A stretch of 64,000 nucleotides of DNA from Taudactylus pleione. Taxonomy: Eukaryota > Chordata > Amphibia > Anura > Myobatrachidae. The notes beneath the pieces were generated by a model. The model saw only the letters and a list, made by a program, of their open reading frames with translations. It had not been told where the DNA came from and ran no database searches. The position numbers and the translations under genes were made by a program. Shown here in pieces: positions 11,767 to 23,194 of this stretch. The DNA lies in the NCBI GenBank assembly GCA_031769625.1, contig JAUIMM010000702.1, positions 2,650,501 to 2,714,500 of the forward strand, in the 5' to 3' direction. Every line of letters starts with the position of its first letter. Within the stretch, counting starts at the first letter, position 1.

Positions 11767-14700
11767 ATGGAGGACCAAACTTTCTCCGATAAAAATAAAA
11801 TAGGGAAAGATCAAGAACCACTTCCACCTAGTGCTGAAGCTGCTGCCACTAGTCATGACATAGACGATAACATGCCATCAACGTAGTCTTCCAAGGCCGA
11901 TGCCCAATGTCATAGTAGAGGGCACATACAATCCCAAATGACAACGTTCAGGAAAATGACCTTGAAAAAAACATTTAAATCATCTGAAGAGAAACGTAAA
12001 CTTGCCAATATGCCATTTACGACACGGAGTGGCAAGGAACGGCTAAGGTCTTTCCCTATGTTCATGACTAGTGGTTCAGCTTCACATGACGATGGAAGCC
12101 CTCCTTCCACTAAAAAAATCAAATGAGTTAAGCTGGCAAAAGCACAGCGAAGAACTGTGCATTCTAAGAAGATATCTCAAATCCCCAAGGAGAGTCTAAG
12201 TGTGGTGGCGGTTGCGATGCCTGACCTTCCCAGCACTGGACGGGAAGAGGTGGCTCTTTCCACCATTTGCACGCCCCCTGCAAGTGCTGAAAGGAGCACC
12301 CACAGTCCACTTGCTGATATGCAAATTGAAGATGTCACTGTTGAAGTACAACAGGATGAGGATACTGGTGTAGCTGGCGCTGAGGAGAAAGTTGGTGAGG
12401 AGGATTCTGGTGGTGATGTGGTTTGTTTAAATCAGGCTCCGGGGGAGACAGTTGTTGTCCGTGGGATGAAAAAGCCCATCACGGTCATGCCTGGACAGAA
12501 GACAAAACATTCCACCTCTTTGGTCTGGCAATATTTCTATCCAAATCCGGACAACAACTGTCTTGCCATATGTACCATATGTAAAGGAGAAATAAGTAGG
12601 GGTAGGGACGTTAACCACCTAGGAACATCCTCCCTTATACGGCACCTGCAGCGCATTCATAAAAAGTTACTGTCAAGTTCAGAAACTTTGGCTAAGACCG
12701 TAAGAAGTCCAGGGACACCTAAATCCCGCTGTCATGTTGTATCCAAGCGCCTGCAAACCAAATCGTCAACTCCCTCCTCGTCAATTTCCTCCTTAGTCAG
12801 GATCGGAAGTAGTCCTGCAGGCCATGTCACTGGCATGACTGACTCCCCTATCCTCGATTCCTCCGGAGGATCCTGCATGGCTACGCCTCCTGCTGCCGCT
12901 GTTGCTGCTGGGAGTCGTTCATCATCCCAGAGAGGAAGTAGGAACACCACTACTTTTACTAAACAATTGACCCTCCAACAGTCCTTAGCGAGGAGGATGA
13001 AGTACGACAGCAGTCATCCTGAAGCAAAATGTATAACTGAGGCCTTGACTGCTATGTTGGTGTTAGACATGCGTCCGGTATCCGCCATTAGTGCAGTGGG
13101 ATTTAGACAATTGATGGAGGTAGTGTGTCCCCAGTTCAAAATCCCGTCTAGATTCCACTTCACTAGGTAGGCGATACCGAGACTGTACAGAAACGTCAGA
13201 AAAAGTGTCCTCAGTGTCCTGAAAAATGCGGTTGTACCCAATGTCCACTTAACCACGGACATGTGGACAAGTGGAACAGGGCAGACTAAGGACTATATGA
13301 CTGTGACAGCCCACTGGGTAGATGTATCACCTTACGCAGCAACAACAGCAGCGTCACCAGTAGCAGCATCTCAGAAAAGCCAGCTCATTCCAAGGCAGGC
13401 TACGCTGTGTATCACCGGTTACAGTAAGAGGCACACCGCTGACAACCTCTTAGAGAAACTGAGGGAAATCATCGCCCTGTGGCTTACCCCACTTAGACTC
13501 TCCTGGGGATTTGTGATATCTGACAATGCCACCAATATTGTGCGGCAATACATCTGGGCAAATTCCAGCACGTCCCATGTTTTGCTCACACAATAAACTT
13601 GGTGGTGCAGAATTTTCTGAAAAGCGACAGGGGCGTGCAGGAGACGCTTTGGGTGGCCCGAAAAATTTCTGGCCACTTTCGCCATTCAGCGACTGCGTGC
13701 CGGAGACTGGAGCGCCAGCACACTCTTGAACCTGCCCCGCCATCACCTGAAGCAAGAGGTTGTGACGCGGTGGAACTCAACCCTCTATATGCTTCAGAGG
13801 ATGGAGGAGCAGCAAAAGGCCATTGAAGCCTATACATCCACCTATGACATAGGCTAAGGAGGGGGTATGCACCTGACTCAAGTGCAGTCGAGAATGATTT
13901 CCGTGTTGTGCAAGGTTCTCCAGCCCTTCGAACTTGCCACACGTGAAGTCAGTTCAGACACTGCCAGCTTGAGTCTGGTCATTCCCCTCATCAGGCTTTT
14001 GCAGAAGCAGCTGGAGAAAGTGAAGGAGGAGCTAAGACGGAGCGATTCCGTTCGGTATGTGGGACTTGTGGATGATGCCCTTCTTTCGCTTTGCCAGGAT
14101 TCCAGGGTGGTCAATCTGTTGAAATCAGACCACTACATTTTGGCCACAGTGCTCGATCCTAGGTTTAAAGCCTATGTGGTGTCTCTCTTTCCGGCCGACA
14201 CAAGCCTGCAGAGGTGCAAAGACCTGCTGGTGAAAACACTGTCAGCTGAAGCAGAACGTGACACGTCAACAGCTCCTTCTTCATTTTCTACCGCAACTGG
14301 GGCTGCCAGGAAAAAACGTAGGTATCCTAAGCAACCCGCTGGCGGTGATGCAGGGCAGGCAGGACCAAGTTTGGACATCTGGTCTGGACTGAAGGACCTG
14401 GCAACAATTTCTGACATGTCTACTGTCACTGCATATGATACTGTCACCATTGACAGAATGGTGGAGGATTACATCGGAGACAGCATCCAAGTAGGCATGT
14501 CAGACAGTCCGTACCTGTACTGGCAGGAAAAAGAGGCAATTTGGAGGCCCCTGTACAAACTGGCTCTATTTTACCTGAGTTGCCCCCCCTCCAGTGTGTA
14601 CTCCGAAAGAGTGTTTAATGCAGCCGGGAACCTCGTCAGCGAAAGGCGTAGGAGGTTGCTTCCACAAAATGTGGAGAAGATGATGTTCATAAAAATTAAT

Positions 14701-14853
14701 TATCAACTCTTCCAGGGAGACCAGCCTCCAGAACGTACAGGGGGACCTGTGGTGGTGGATTCCAGCAGGGACGAGTTCTGGGGATGTACACAACACTGAA
14801 GAGGGTGAAGAATCGGTGGATGAGGAGGATGAGGACGACATTTTGCCTCCGTA
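11767..14853 (+). pseudogene. BED-finger hAT transposase, inactivated copy
   Basis: This aligns base for base with the intact transposase at 23195-26311, beginning at the same ATG (MEDQTFSDKN). It is broken by in-frame stops at 11884 (TAG), 12124 (TGA), 13168 (TAG) and about 13855 (TAA). A 1-nt loss near 13543 and a 2-nt loss near 13721 disrupt the stretch in between, and the acidic C-terminal tail is altered after 14770. The BED finger (CLAICTICKGEISRGRDVNH), catalytic-core segments and hATC dimerisation region are otherwise readable. The near identity to copy 2 means the two separated recently. It cannot make a full transposase but has intact ends. Confidence 0.9.
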
Positions 14854-15271
14854 GAGCCAGTTTGTGCAGGGACAGATTAATTGCCAGCTTGTTTTGTGGG
14901 GGCCCAAACGAACCAATCATTTCAGCCACAGTCGTGTGGCAGACCCTGGCGCTGAAATGATTGCTTTGTTAAAGTGTGCATGTCCTGTTTATACAACATA
15001 AGGGTGGGTGGGAGGGCCCAAGGACAATTCCATCTTGCACCTCTTTATTTTCTTTGCATTATGTACTGTTTGGGGCCTAGTTTTTCAATAAGCATAAGAG
15101 CAGAAAAACCAACACATTCTGTGATTTAGCTGTTTTTATTCTTTTTTTAAAAAAAATACAGATCTAAAACACAAAACCCAGAAACCAAATCAAAACCAAT
15201 CCAGATCCAAAACACGAAGAAAGATCCAGATCCAAAACCAAAACACAAAAAGTGGCCGATGCACACCCCTA

Positions 15272-15309
<38 letters not shown>

Positions 15310-15870
15310 TTGTTTTCTCTTTTCCTTTCAGCTTGCTCCGTTAGAGCTATAGTGTGCTCGCACATAGTCATCTTCATGGAATGGATAGTATTCCTGATTT
15401 GGGTATCATACTTAGAGGTGTGTACTTATTACATGTGTTCATTGTATTTATGTGCCGTCATCGGTTCTCTCACGTCAGCTATTGATATATTTTTTGCAGT
15501 GCTGCGTTTAGCACAGTGCTTTGGATGGTCCCGGAGCTGCCTCCTTCCCCTATTGCACTGTCTATCCCCAGTGTGTTTACTTTGGTTGCCATGGGCCGGA
15601 CGGGCACCTGCTGATGTAATTGGGAGGCGCCGCCGTGTGCCAGATGTCACGAGGTGCAGCGCTGGCAGCGGGCACACGATCGCATATGTTTTGGTGTATT
15701 TGTGTCGGGTATTTAAGGTAAGCTTGTATTGTATGTATATGCCTGATGACGGCTTGAATAATAAACCGAAACGTTGCTGAATAGCATAATTGCTGTTTTT
15801 ACTACCATTGTAATCCTGGAGTGCCTCATTTTGAAATCATGTGTGTATCACTTACTGGCAGAGCACCTGG
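15272..15870 (+). mobile_element. Penelope-like pLTR / 3' end with hammerhead-like core
   Basis: After the TA tract the sequence contains CTGATGA at 15743-15749 and GAAAC at 15768-15772, then a tail (GAGTGCCTCATTTTGAAATCATGTGTGTAT) resembling the tail left of the hAT insertion. So this is PLE pLTR material, either the continuation of element 2 or a tandem pLTR. No ORF is supported. Confidence 0.55.
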
Positions 15871-15892
15871 TGCATTTCTTCAGGAAGGTTGA

Positions 15893-15926
<34 letters not shown>
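15893..15926. repeat. (TA)n microsatellite
   Basis: Pure AT dinucleotide run; a similar run lies at 15275-15306. Confidence 0.95.
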
Positions 15927-15929
<3 letters not shown>

Positions 15930-15995
15930 CTTGGATCCCAGAAGACATACTATTGGGTTATGTCAACAGACGTCTACTTGGTTGTTATGATTTTG

Positions 15996-17580
15996 GGCCT
16001 GATTCAGAGATGTACACTAACCTGATGGTGTCATGGTTGGTGTTTGAGAGTTACCAGACTCAGCTGTTGAACTGGATTCAGCGGAGACCAGCTTGACTGG
16101 AACCATGGAAGACGTAAATAGCTCTATTTGCTTATGAATTGTATGGCAGTGGCAACTGCCATTGATGATAAATGACAGGAACAGGAATCTTGTAACGTTG
16201 GAGTGGAACCAGTAGAATACTTGGAGGAACTGGACTGGCACTGGCAGGAAGGCTTACTGAGCTGGACGGGGTAACAGTAGGTAGGCTTGCAGAATTGGAC
16301 TGAGAACCAGTAGGAATTCTGGATGCGCTTGGTATAGCTATCAGCTGGATTACTGAATAAACTGGTGTAGGAACCAGCAGGATTTCTGGATGTACCAGGT
16401 ATAGCTGTCAGCAGGATTACTGAATGAACTGGTCTGGGAACCAGCAGGCTTTCCGGGTGTGCCAGGTATTGCTGTCAGCAGGATTACTGGATGAACTGGT
16501 CTGGGAACCAGCAGGATTTCTGGATGTGCCAGGTATTGCTGTCAGCAGGATTACTGGATGAACTGGTCTGGGAACCAGCAGGATTTCCAGATGTGCCAGG
16601 TATTTCTTTCAGCAGGATTACTGGATGAACTGGTCTGGGAACCATCAGGATTTCTGGATGTGCCAGGTATTGCTTTCAGCAGGATTATTGGATTAACTGG
16701 TCTGGGAACCAGCAGGATTTCCGGATGCACCAGGTATTGCTGCCAGCAGGAACCTGGGATACACTTGTACACAGGGAGACAGAAGTAGCACAATCTGTAC
16801 ACCACGTGAAGTAACAAGATACTCAGGCCCAGAATGCTATCAGAGGAGGATGTATATACCCTGGGTCTGGCAGGAATTGGTGGATATGATCAGGTGGTCT
16901 GGCAGTAGCACTCTGAGTGATGGAGAGCATAACATGTAGAGGGAGCTATCATATCTGCAGTACTGAGAGTCAGAACTACACCTGCGATTTCAATCAAGGC
17001 TAGCAGTGTTCACAGACAGAAAGTACCCAGGTGAATAATCATTGTGGAAAGGAGAGCATAGTCCAAATGTATACACAGAAGTGTTGCAGCCAGCATGATT
17101 AGAGCAGATCTCCCAGGCAAATTACATATACAGATCCACAGGACAGTTGGCAGGAGTAAGTCTCAAGGCAAAAAGGTGAAAAACTAGCCAGGGTCGTGAC
17201 AGATGGTTAGCATACATTTCAGATGGTGAGTGGTTTGTGCATGTACAGGATGCGATCTCATCCACAGACCCTCCCAAGCCGCAGCGTGATTGACATGCCG
17301 CAACGTTTGGGGGGCGGAGTGGAGGCGTTCCTGGGTAGCGCTCCAGGAAACAGGCATGTGTCGCACCCATTTTCCGGGAGGGACGAGGCCAGGGTCTACT
17401 TTGGTGGACTTAGATTTCCTGGCTTTGCAGCTGCCAGGACCCGATCAGGCTGTGGTAAGCTTCAGCTACCGCAGCCTGGCCAAAGGGGCAATCATCGCGA
17501 CCTTGGTCGCAGTGCTGGGCTCACAGATGCAGAAAGGAATTGTGTATTTCCTACACATACCACCTGCTGCATTTGAATTT
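15996..17580. other. Unassigned segment beginning with a Harbinger-like end, containing a 67-bp minisatellite
   Basis: It opens with GGGCCTGATTCAGAGATG, matching the left terminus of the small Harbinger family seen at 49439, 53661 and 58191, but I could not locate a matching right end. The part at 17440-17570 resembles 51750-51960 (GCGACCTTGGTCGCAGTGCTGGG, CACCTGCTGCATTTG), another sign of a shared, possibly longer family. Confidence 0.4.
16260..16760. repeat. 67-bp tandem repeat, about 7 units
   Basis: Unit GGATTACTGGATGAACTGG ... GTGCCAGGTATTGCTGTCAG repeats at 67-bp steps (for example 16481, 16548). No coding meaning is apparent. Confidence 0.9.
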
Positions 17581-19043
17581 TAGATGGATGGAATTGCACA
17601 GTCACTTGTGTGCGGCTTTACATTTCCATCCAGGGCCTTTGTACATATTGGCATATTTGTACTTTGTTAGTACATAACCCCAGTGATTATTCACTTTGAA
17701 GCATATGCAAGCAGTATGATAGAGATCAAAATGGAATCTTTGCCAGTGGTTTTATTTTCCTACCAAGAATGACTGGTTATTGCGTTGTTGGCAAAGTTCT
17801 CTTTCTGAAAGCCAAACATTACTCCACAATATAAAATTTCCTGACGTAACACTTACCTTTTGCTTAGTCTCCAGGCATGTGTCTGCAATTATTACCTGTG
17901 TGATCTCAGATAATCTGCCTGCAATAACTGTTGCATTTTTATGTTTATGTCTTGTTTGTGTTTACAGTTATTACCTTTGTCAAATCCTTGATCAGTAGTA
18001 TACATTTTATGATATTATAATATGTAATAGCCTGTTTGTTATCAGCTTTCTGCATACATATGCTTTGATCATCTGAAGAGTTAAGTTACATGGGCCTGTA
18101 CTAAGTGGCTCATGTACAGTTTATGCATTTGAACCCCAATGTTAGCAGGAAAAGAACATGCATCAAAGTGAGCATTTACATCAGGGACATGCAGTCAGCA
18201 TAGGCAGGGGAGACAGAGCATTTTGTCATACTCCTGAGATTTGCTTTAAATAATTATTAGAATAATACAAAGAAGATATTTATAGCTTATAAACATCTTA
18301 TTTGTTTTTTATAATAATTTTTATAGTTAACACTCACCAGCTTTGTGGAGACACCTGGGACTGCAGGGAGATGAGAGATGAGGTGGCAACAGCTCAGCCT
18401 CGTTTCTGTACAGTCAGAGACTGCTTACAGAGCTGGAAGCAGGGCCAAACCGCGGACAGTAAGCTGCACAAAAAGAGAGCTAATGGAGGCATGCCTCTGA
18501 GTATGGGGGCATGTATTGAGCACTAATGGACACTTTGGATGTGTAATTGACTAGGAAGTGCACTGCAGTGTTTAGAGATCGAAACTCAGTCAGCAGCAGC
18601 AAAAGAAGATACAGTGATGGAGGTAGGAGAATCAATGGACACTGAAGCTTAGTGTAGTGAGGGGGAGTTACAGTGATTAGGGGGTGAGACAGGCTCCCAG
18701 CACTCAGACCCATCTCCATGTGTGCCTCTCCAGCCATTGACCTCACCACACTTCACTGATTTACATGCTTATATTCAGTCAGTTCTACACCATGAGCATA
18801 TATACCAGGTTTACTCCAGAAGTAACTAGTGTATATACAGTAGTTACACACCACAATAGTGTAGAGAATGCATGGCAACAGTATACTAATATGGCTAACC
18901 ACTGGACAATGTTAACAAACATTTTTTTCACACCTGAGTCACACCTGAGATACAGGTGATTGTACCTGTAGTTTAAAAAAGGGCATTGCTAACCACACAA
19001 ACAATATGCAAACCTTTATATAAAACTGCACTGTAAACCTCTA
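17581..19043. other. Unassigned sequence
   Basis: No convincing ORF, RNA gene, long repeat or terminal inverted repeat was recognised. The short ORFs present lack codon or homology support. Confidence 0.4.
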
Positions 19044-19165
19044 AAGCAGGCCTGACCAACCTGTGGCTCTCCAAATGTTGTGAAACTACAGCTCCCAGCA
19101 TACAGTTTTGATATTAGGGAATGCTAAAAGTGTGGCAGGGCATGCTGAGGCTTGTAGTTTCACAA
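19044..19165. mobile_element. hAT-type MITE fragment
   Basis: Contains GCCTGACCAACCTGTGGCTC, then GTGAAACTACAGCTCCCAGC and GCAGGGCATGCTGAGGCTTG. This is the palindromic core of a very common vertebrate hAT MITE. The right terminus is lost. Confidence 0.6.
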
Positions 19166-19593
19166 ATCAGCCAGTGTTAAAAAGAAACATGTATTTATTA
19201 AATAAAAAAAAACGAATTCATAACAAGTTAGAATAATCTCAAATATCCAGAGATTGAAACAATGTAACTATATCGGTTCATATGTTAAATTAATTCACCT
19301 TTATATCAAAAGTTCCTGTTTGATGTGCATTCTATGGTACTGTCAGGGCAGGATTATAGGCAGGGCGACAGGGGCGGCCGTCCCGGGGGCCCCCACACAC
19401 TGTCCTCGGCCACATCCCCCTATGAACACCTTTTTTTTTTTCTACCGGAGCCGCCAGCCGCGGTCCATGATTAAGCCCCTACCCTCCCGGTATTTGGCTC
19501 CGCCCCCTTTTTAAAGTCCCATGAATCGTGCTGGCCCTTCAACACTTCTGCTGTTGCCTCTGAAACTAGTAGAGGTTTTATATATATATATAT
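19166..19593. other. Unassigned sequence with TA microsatellite at its right end
   Basis: A GC-rich patch around 19370-19410 could be a SINE fragment but no promoter boxes were identified. The TA run at 19580-19593 is the target of hAT copy 2. Confidence 0.4.
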
Positions 19594-19751
19594 TAGGGGT
19601 GAGCGGGTTCGGATTTCTGAAATCCGAACCCCCCCGAGCCCCCCCGATCCGAGTCCGATCCGAGTCAGGCTCGACTTTTCCCGCCTGACTCGGATCTGAC
19701 ATCGAGGCAAAACGTCATCATCCCGCCTTCCGAGTCTCGCGGGTTTTGGAT

Positions 19752-19760
19752 CCTATATAA
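19752..19760 (+). promoter_or_regulatory. Putative TATA box of hAT copy 2
   Basis: CTATATAAGG, about 158 bp inside the left end, is followed by the conserved GCCATTTTCTCACTCGGCTG block. The transposase ATG lies 3.4 kb downstream, so the array between would be leader or intron. Confidence 0.5.
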
Positions 19761-20104
19761 GGTACCCGCGTCGGCGCCATTTTCTCACTCGGCTGTGGAC
19801 AGTGAAGAGGGAGGGTGGGAGTTAGTGCTGTGTAGTGTAGTGTAGTGTAGTGCTGCTGTTGTCCACTACTTCAAAGTCCATAGGGGCTGGCTGTGTTGTG
19901 CTGTGCTGCTGTTGTTAATAGGGGCTGTGTCCACTACTTCAAAGTCCATAGGGGCTGGCTGGACTGTGTTGTGCAGTCAGTTCTCCATAGGGGCTGTGTC
20001 CACTCCAAAGTCCTGTGCAGTGTCCCAGTCCTAAAGGGGTGCTGTAGTGTTGTCCAGGGGGTGCTCTGTCCATCAGGGGTGCTCCCCCCAAGTGCTAAAA
20101 AAAT

Positions 20105-23100
20105 AATATATTTTCTGTGTTTGTGAATTGTGTGCGCAGTAGCCGCACGTGCATCAACAAAGTAGTGCCAAGCGTGCGCCTGTGTCATAAGTAAAGGGCC
20201 GGCTGGCTTGACCGTTAAAGGGTGCTGTAACCCCCGAAAGTACACTCCAGTCCAAACCAAAAAAAAATTATTTTCTGTGTTTGTGAATTGTGTGCGCAGT
20301 AGCCGCACGTGCATCAACAAAGTAGTGCCAAGCGTGCGCCTGTGTCATAAGTAAAGGGCCGGCTGGCTTGACCGTTAAGGGTGCTGTAACCCCCGAAAGT
20401 ACACTCCAGTCCAAACCAAAAAAAAAATTATTTTCTGTGTTTGTGAATTGTGTGCGCAGTAGCCGCACGTGCATCAACAAAGTAGTGCCAAGCGTGCGCC
20501 TGTGTCATAAGTAAAGGGCCGGCTGGCTTGATCGTTAAGGGTGCTGTAACCCCCGAAAGTACACTCCAGTCCAAACCAAAAAAAAAATTATTTTCTGTGT
20601 TTGTGAATTGTGTGCGCAGTAGCCGCACGTGCATCAACAAAGTAGTGCCAAACGTGCGCCTGTGTCATAAGTAAAGGGCCGGCTGGCTTGACCGTTAAGG
20701 GTGCTGTAACCCCCGAAAGTACACTCCAGTCCAAACCAAAAAAAAAATTATTTTCTGTGTTTGTGAATTGTGTGCGCAGTAGCCGCACGTGCATCAACAA
20801 AGTAGTGCCAAACGTGCGCCTGTGTCATAAGTAAAGGGCCGGCTGGCTTGACCGTTAAGGGTGCTGTAACCCCCGAAAGTACACTCCAGTCCAAACCCCA
20901 AAAAAAATTATTTTCTGTGTTTGTGAATTGTGTGCGCAGTAGCCGCACGTGCATCAACAAAGTAGTGCCAAGCGTGCGCCTGTGTCATAAGTAAAGGGCC
21001 GGCTGGCTTGACCGTTAAGGGTGCTGTAACCCCCGAAAGTACACTCCAGTCCAAACCAAAAAAAAAATTATTTTCTGTGTTTGTGAATTGTGTGCGCAGT
21101 AGCCGCACGTGCATCAACAAAGTAGTGCCAAGCGTGCGCCTGTGTCATAAGTAAAGGGCCGGCTGGCTTGACCGTTAAGGGTGCTGTAACCCCCGAAAGT
21201 ACACTCCAGTCCAAACCTAAAAAAAAATTATTTTCTGTGTTTGTGAATTGTGTGCGCAGTAGCCGCACGTGCATCAACAAAGTAGTGCCAAGCGTGCGCC
21301 TGTGTCATAAGTAAAGGGCCAGCTGGCTTGACCGTTAAAGGGTGCTGTAACCCCCGAAAGTACACTCCAGTCCAAACCAAAAAAAAATTATTTTCTGTGT
21401 TTGTGAATTGTGTGCGCAGTAGCCGCACGTGCATCAACAAAGTAGTGCCAAGCGTGCGCCTGTGTCATAAGTAAAGGGCCGGCTGGCTTGATCGTTAAGG
21501 GTGCTGTAACCCCCGAAAGTACACTCCAGTCCAAACCAAAAAAAAAATTATTTTCTGTGTTTGTGAATTGTGTGCGCAGTAGCCGCACGTGCATCAACAA
21601 AGTAGTGCCAAACGTGCGCCTGTGTCATAAGTAAAGGGCCGGCTGGCTTGACCGTTAAGGGTGCTGTAACCCCCGAAAGTACACTCCAGTCCAAACCAAA
21701 AAAAAAATTATTTTCTGTGTTTGTGAATTGTGTGCGCAGTAGCCGCACGTGCATCAACAAAGTAGTGCCAAACGTGCGCCTGTGTCATAAGTAAAGGGCC
21801 GGCTGGCTTGACCGTTAAGGGTGCTGTAACCCCCGAAAGTACACTCCAGTCCAAACCCAAAAAAAAATTATTTTCTGTGTTTGTGAATTGTGTGCGCAGT
21901 AGCCGCACGTGCATCAACAAAGTAGTGCCAAGCGTGCGCCTGTGTCATAAGTAAAGGGCCGGCTGGCTTGACCGTTAAGGGTGCTGTAACCCCCGAAAGT
22001 ACACTCCAGTCCAAACCAAAAAAAAAATTATTTTCTGTGTTTGTGAATTGTGTGCGCAGTAGCCGCACGTGCATCAACAAAGTAGTGCCAAGCGTGCGCC
22101 TGTGTCATAAGTAAAGGGCCGGCTGGCTTGACCGTTAAGGGTGCTGTAACCCCCGAAAGTACACTCCAGTCCAAACCTAAAAAAAAATTATTTTCTGTGT
22201 TTGTGAATTGTGTGCGCAGTAGCCGCACGTGCATCAACAAAGTAGTGCCAAGCGTGCGCCTGTGTCATAAGTAAAGGGCCAGCTGGCTTGACCGTTAAAG
22301 GGTGCTGTAACCCCCGAAAGTACACTCCAGTCCAAACCAAAAAAAAATTATTTTCTGTGTTTGTGAATTGTGTGCGCAGTAGCCGCACGTGCATCAACAA
22401 AGTAGTGCCAAGCGTGCGCCTGTGTCATAAGTAAAGGGCCGGCTGGCTTGACCGTTAAGGGTGCTGTAACCCCTGAAAGTACACTCCAGTCCAAACCTAA
22501 AAAAAAAATATTTTCTGTGTTTGTGAATTGTGTGCGCAGTAGCCGCACGTGCATCAACAAAGTAGTGCCAAGCGTGCGCCTGTGTCATAAGTAAAGGGCC
22601 GGCTGGCTTGACCGTTAAGGGTGCTGTAACCCCCGAAAGTACACTCCAGTCCAAACCAAAAAAAAAATTATTTTCTGTGTTTGTGAATTGTGTGCGCAGT
22701 AGCCGCACGTGCATCAACAAAGTAGTGCCAAGCGTGCGCCTGTGTCATAAGTAAAGGGCCGGCTGGCTTGACCGTTAAGGGTGCTGTAACCCCCGAAAGT
22801 ACACTCCAGTCCAAACCAAAAAAAAATTATTTTCTGTGTTTGTGAATTGTGTGCGCAGTAGCCGCACGTGCATCAACAAAGTAGTGCCAAGCGTGCGCCT
22901 GTGTCATAAGTAAAGGGCCGGCTGGCTTGACCGTTAAAGGGTGCTGTAACCCCCAAAGTACACTCCAGTCCAAACCAAAAAAAAATTATTTTCTGTGTTT
23001 GTGAATTGTGTGCGCAGTAGCCGCACGTGCATCAACAAAGTAGTGCCAAGAGTGCGCCTGTGTCATAAGTAAAGGGCCGGCTGGCTTGACCGTTAAAGGG

Positions 23101-23170
23101 TGCTGTAACCCACAAAGTACACTCCAGTCCAAACCAAAAAAAAAATTATTTTCTGTGTTTAGCCGCACGT
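20105..23170. repeat. 160-bp tandem array, 19 units plus a partial, with 960-bp higher-order structure
   Basis: TGTGTTTGTGAATTGTGTGC recurs at 160-bp steps from 20117 to 22677, then at about 22836 and 22996, and a truncated unit abuts the transposase ATG. Variant bases show a six-unit block: ATCGTTAAGG at about 20530 and 21490, AAACGTG at about 20650/20810 and 21610/21770, and GGGCCAGCTGG at about 21320 and 22280. Thus 20440-21399 is duplicated as 21400-22359. Minus-strand ORFs of about 70 codons in every unit are artefacts of the repeat. Confidence 0.93.
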
Positions 23171-23194
23171 ATATATCAAATCGATATAACATAA

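Larger units (their letters stand above)
9953..15271 (+). mobile_element. hAT transposon copy 1 (5,319 bp, TSD GTGTATAT)
   Basis: Ends TAGGGGTGAGC and (reverse complement) TAGGGGTGTGC are flanked by the 8-bp duplication GTGTATAT at 9945-9952 and 15272-15279, diagnostic of hAT insertion. Inside, left to right, are a subterminal hairpin (GGATTTCTGAAATCC), a TATA box, two tandem arrays, a broken BED-hAT transposase, and an AAAACACAA/GATCCAAAAC-rich right end. Compared with copy 2 it lacks about 165 bp near 15090. Confidence 0.9.

Noticed and set aside
20105..23170. CRISPR-like array
   Set aside because: Units are contiguous with no unique spacers, and the context is a eukaryotic transposon.
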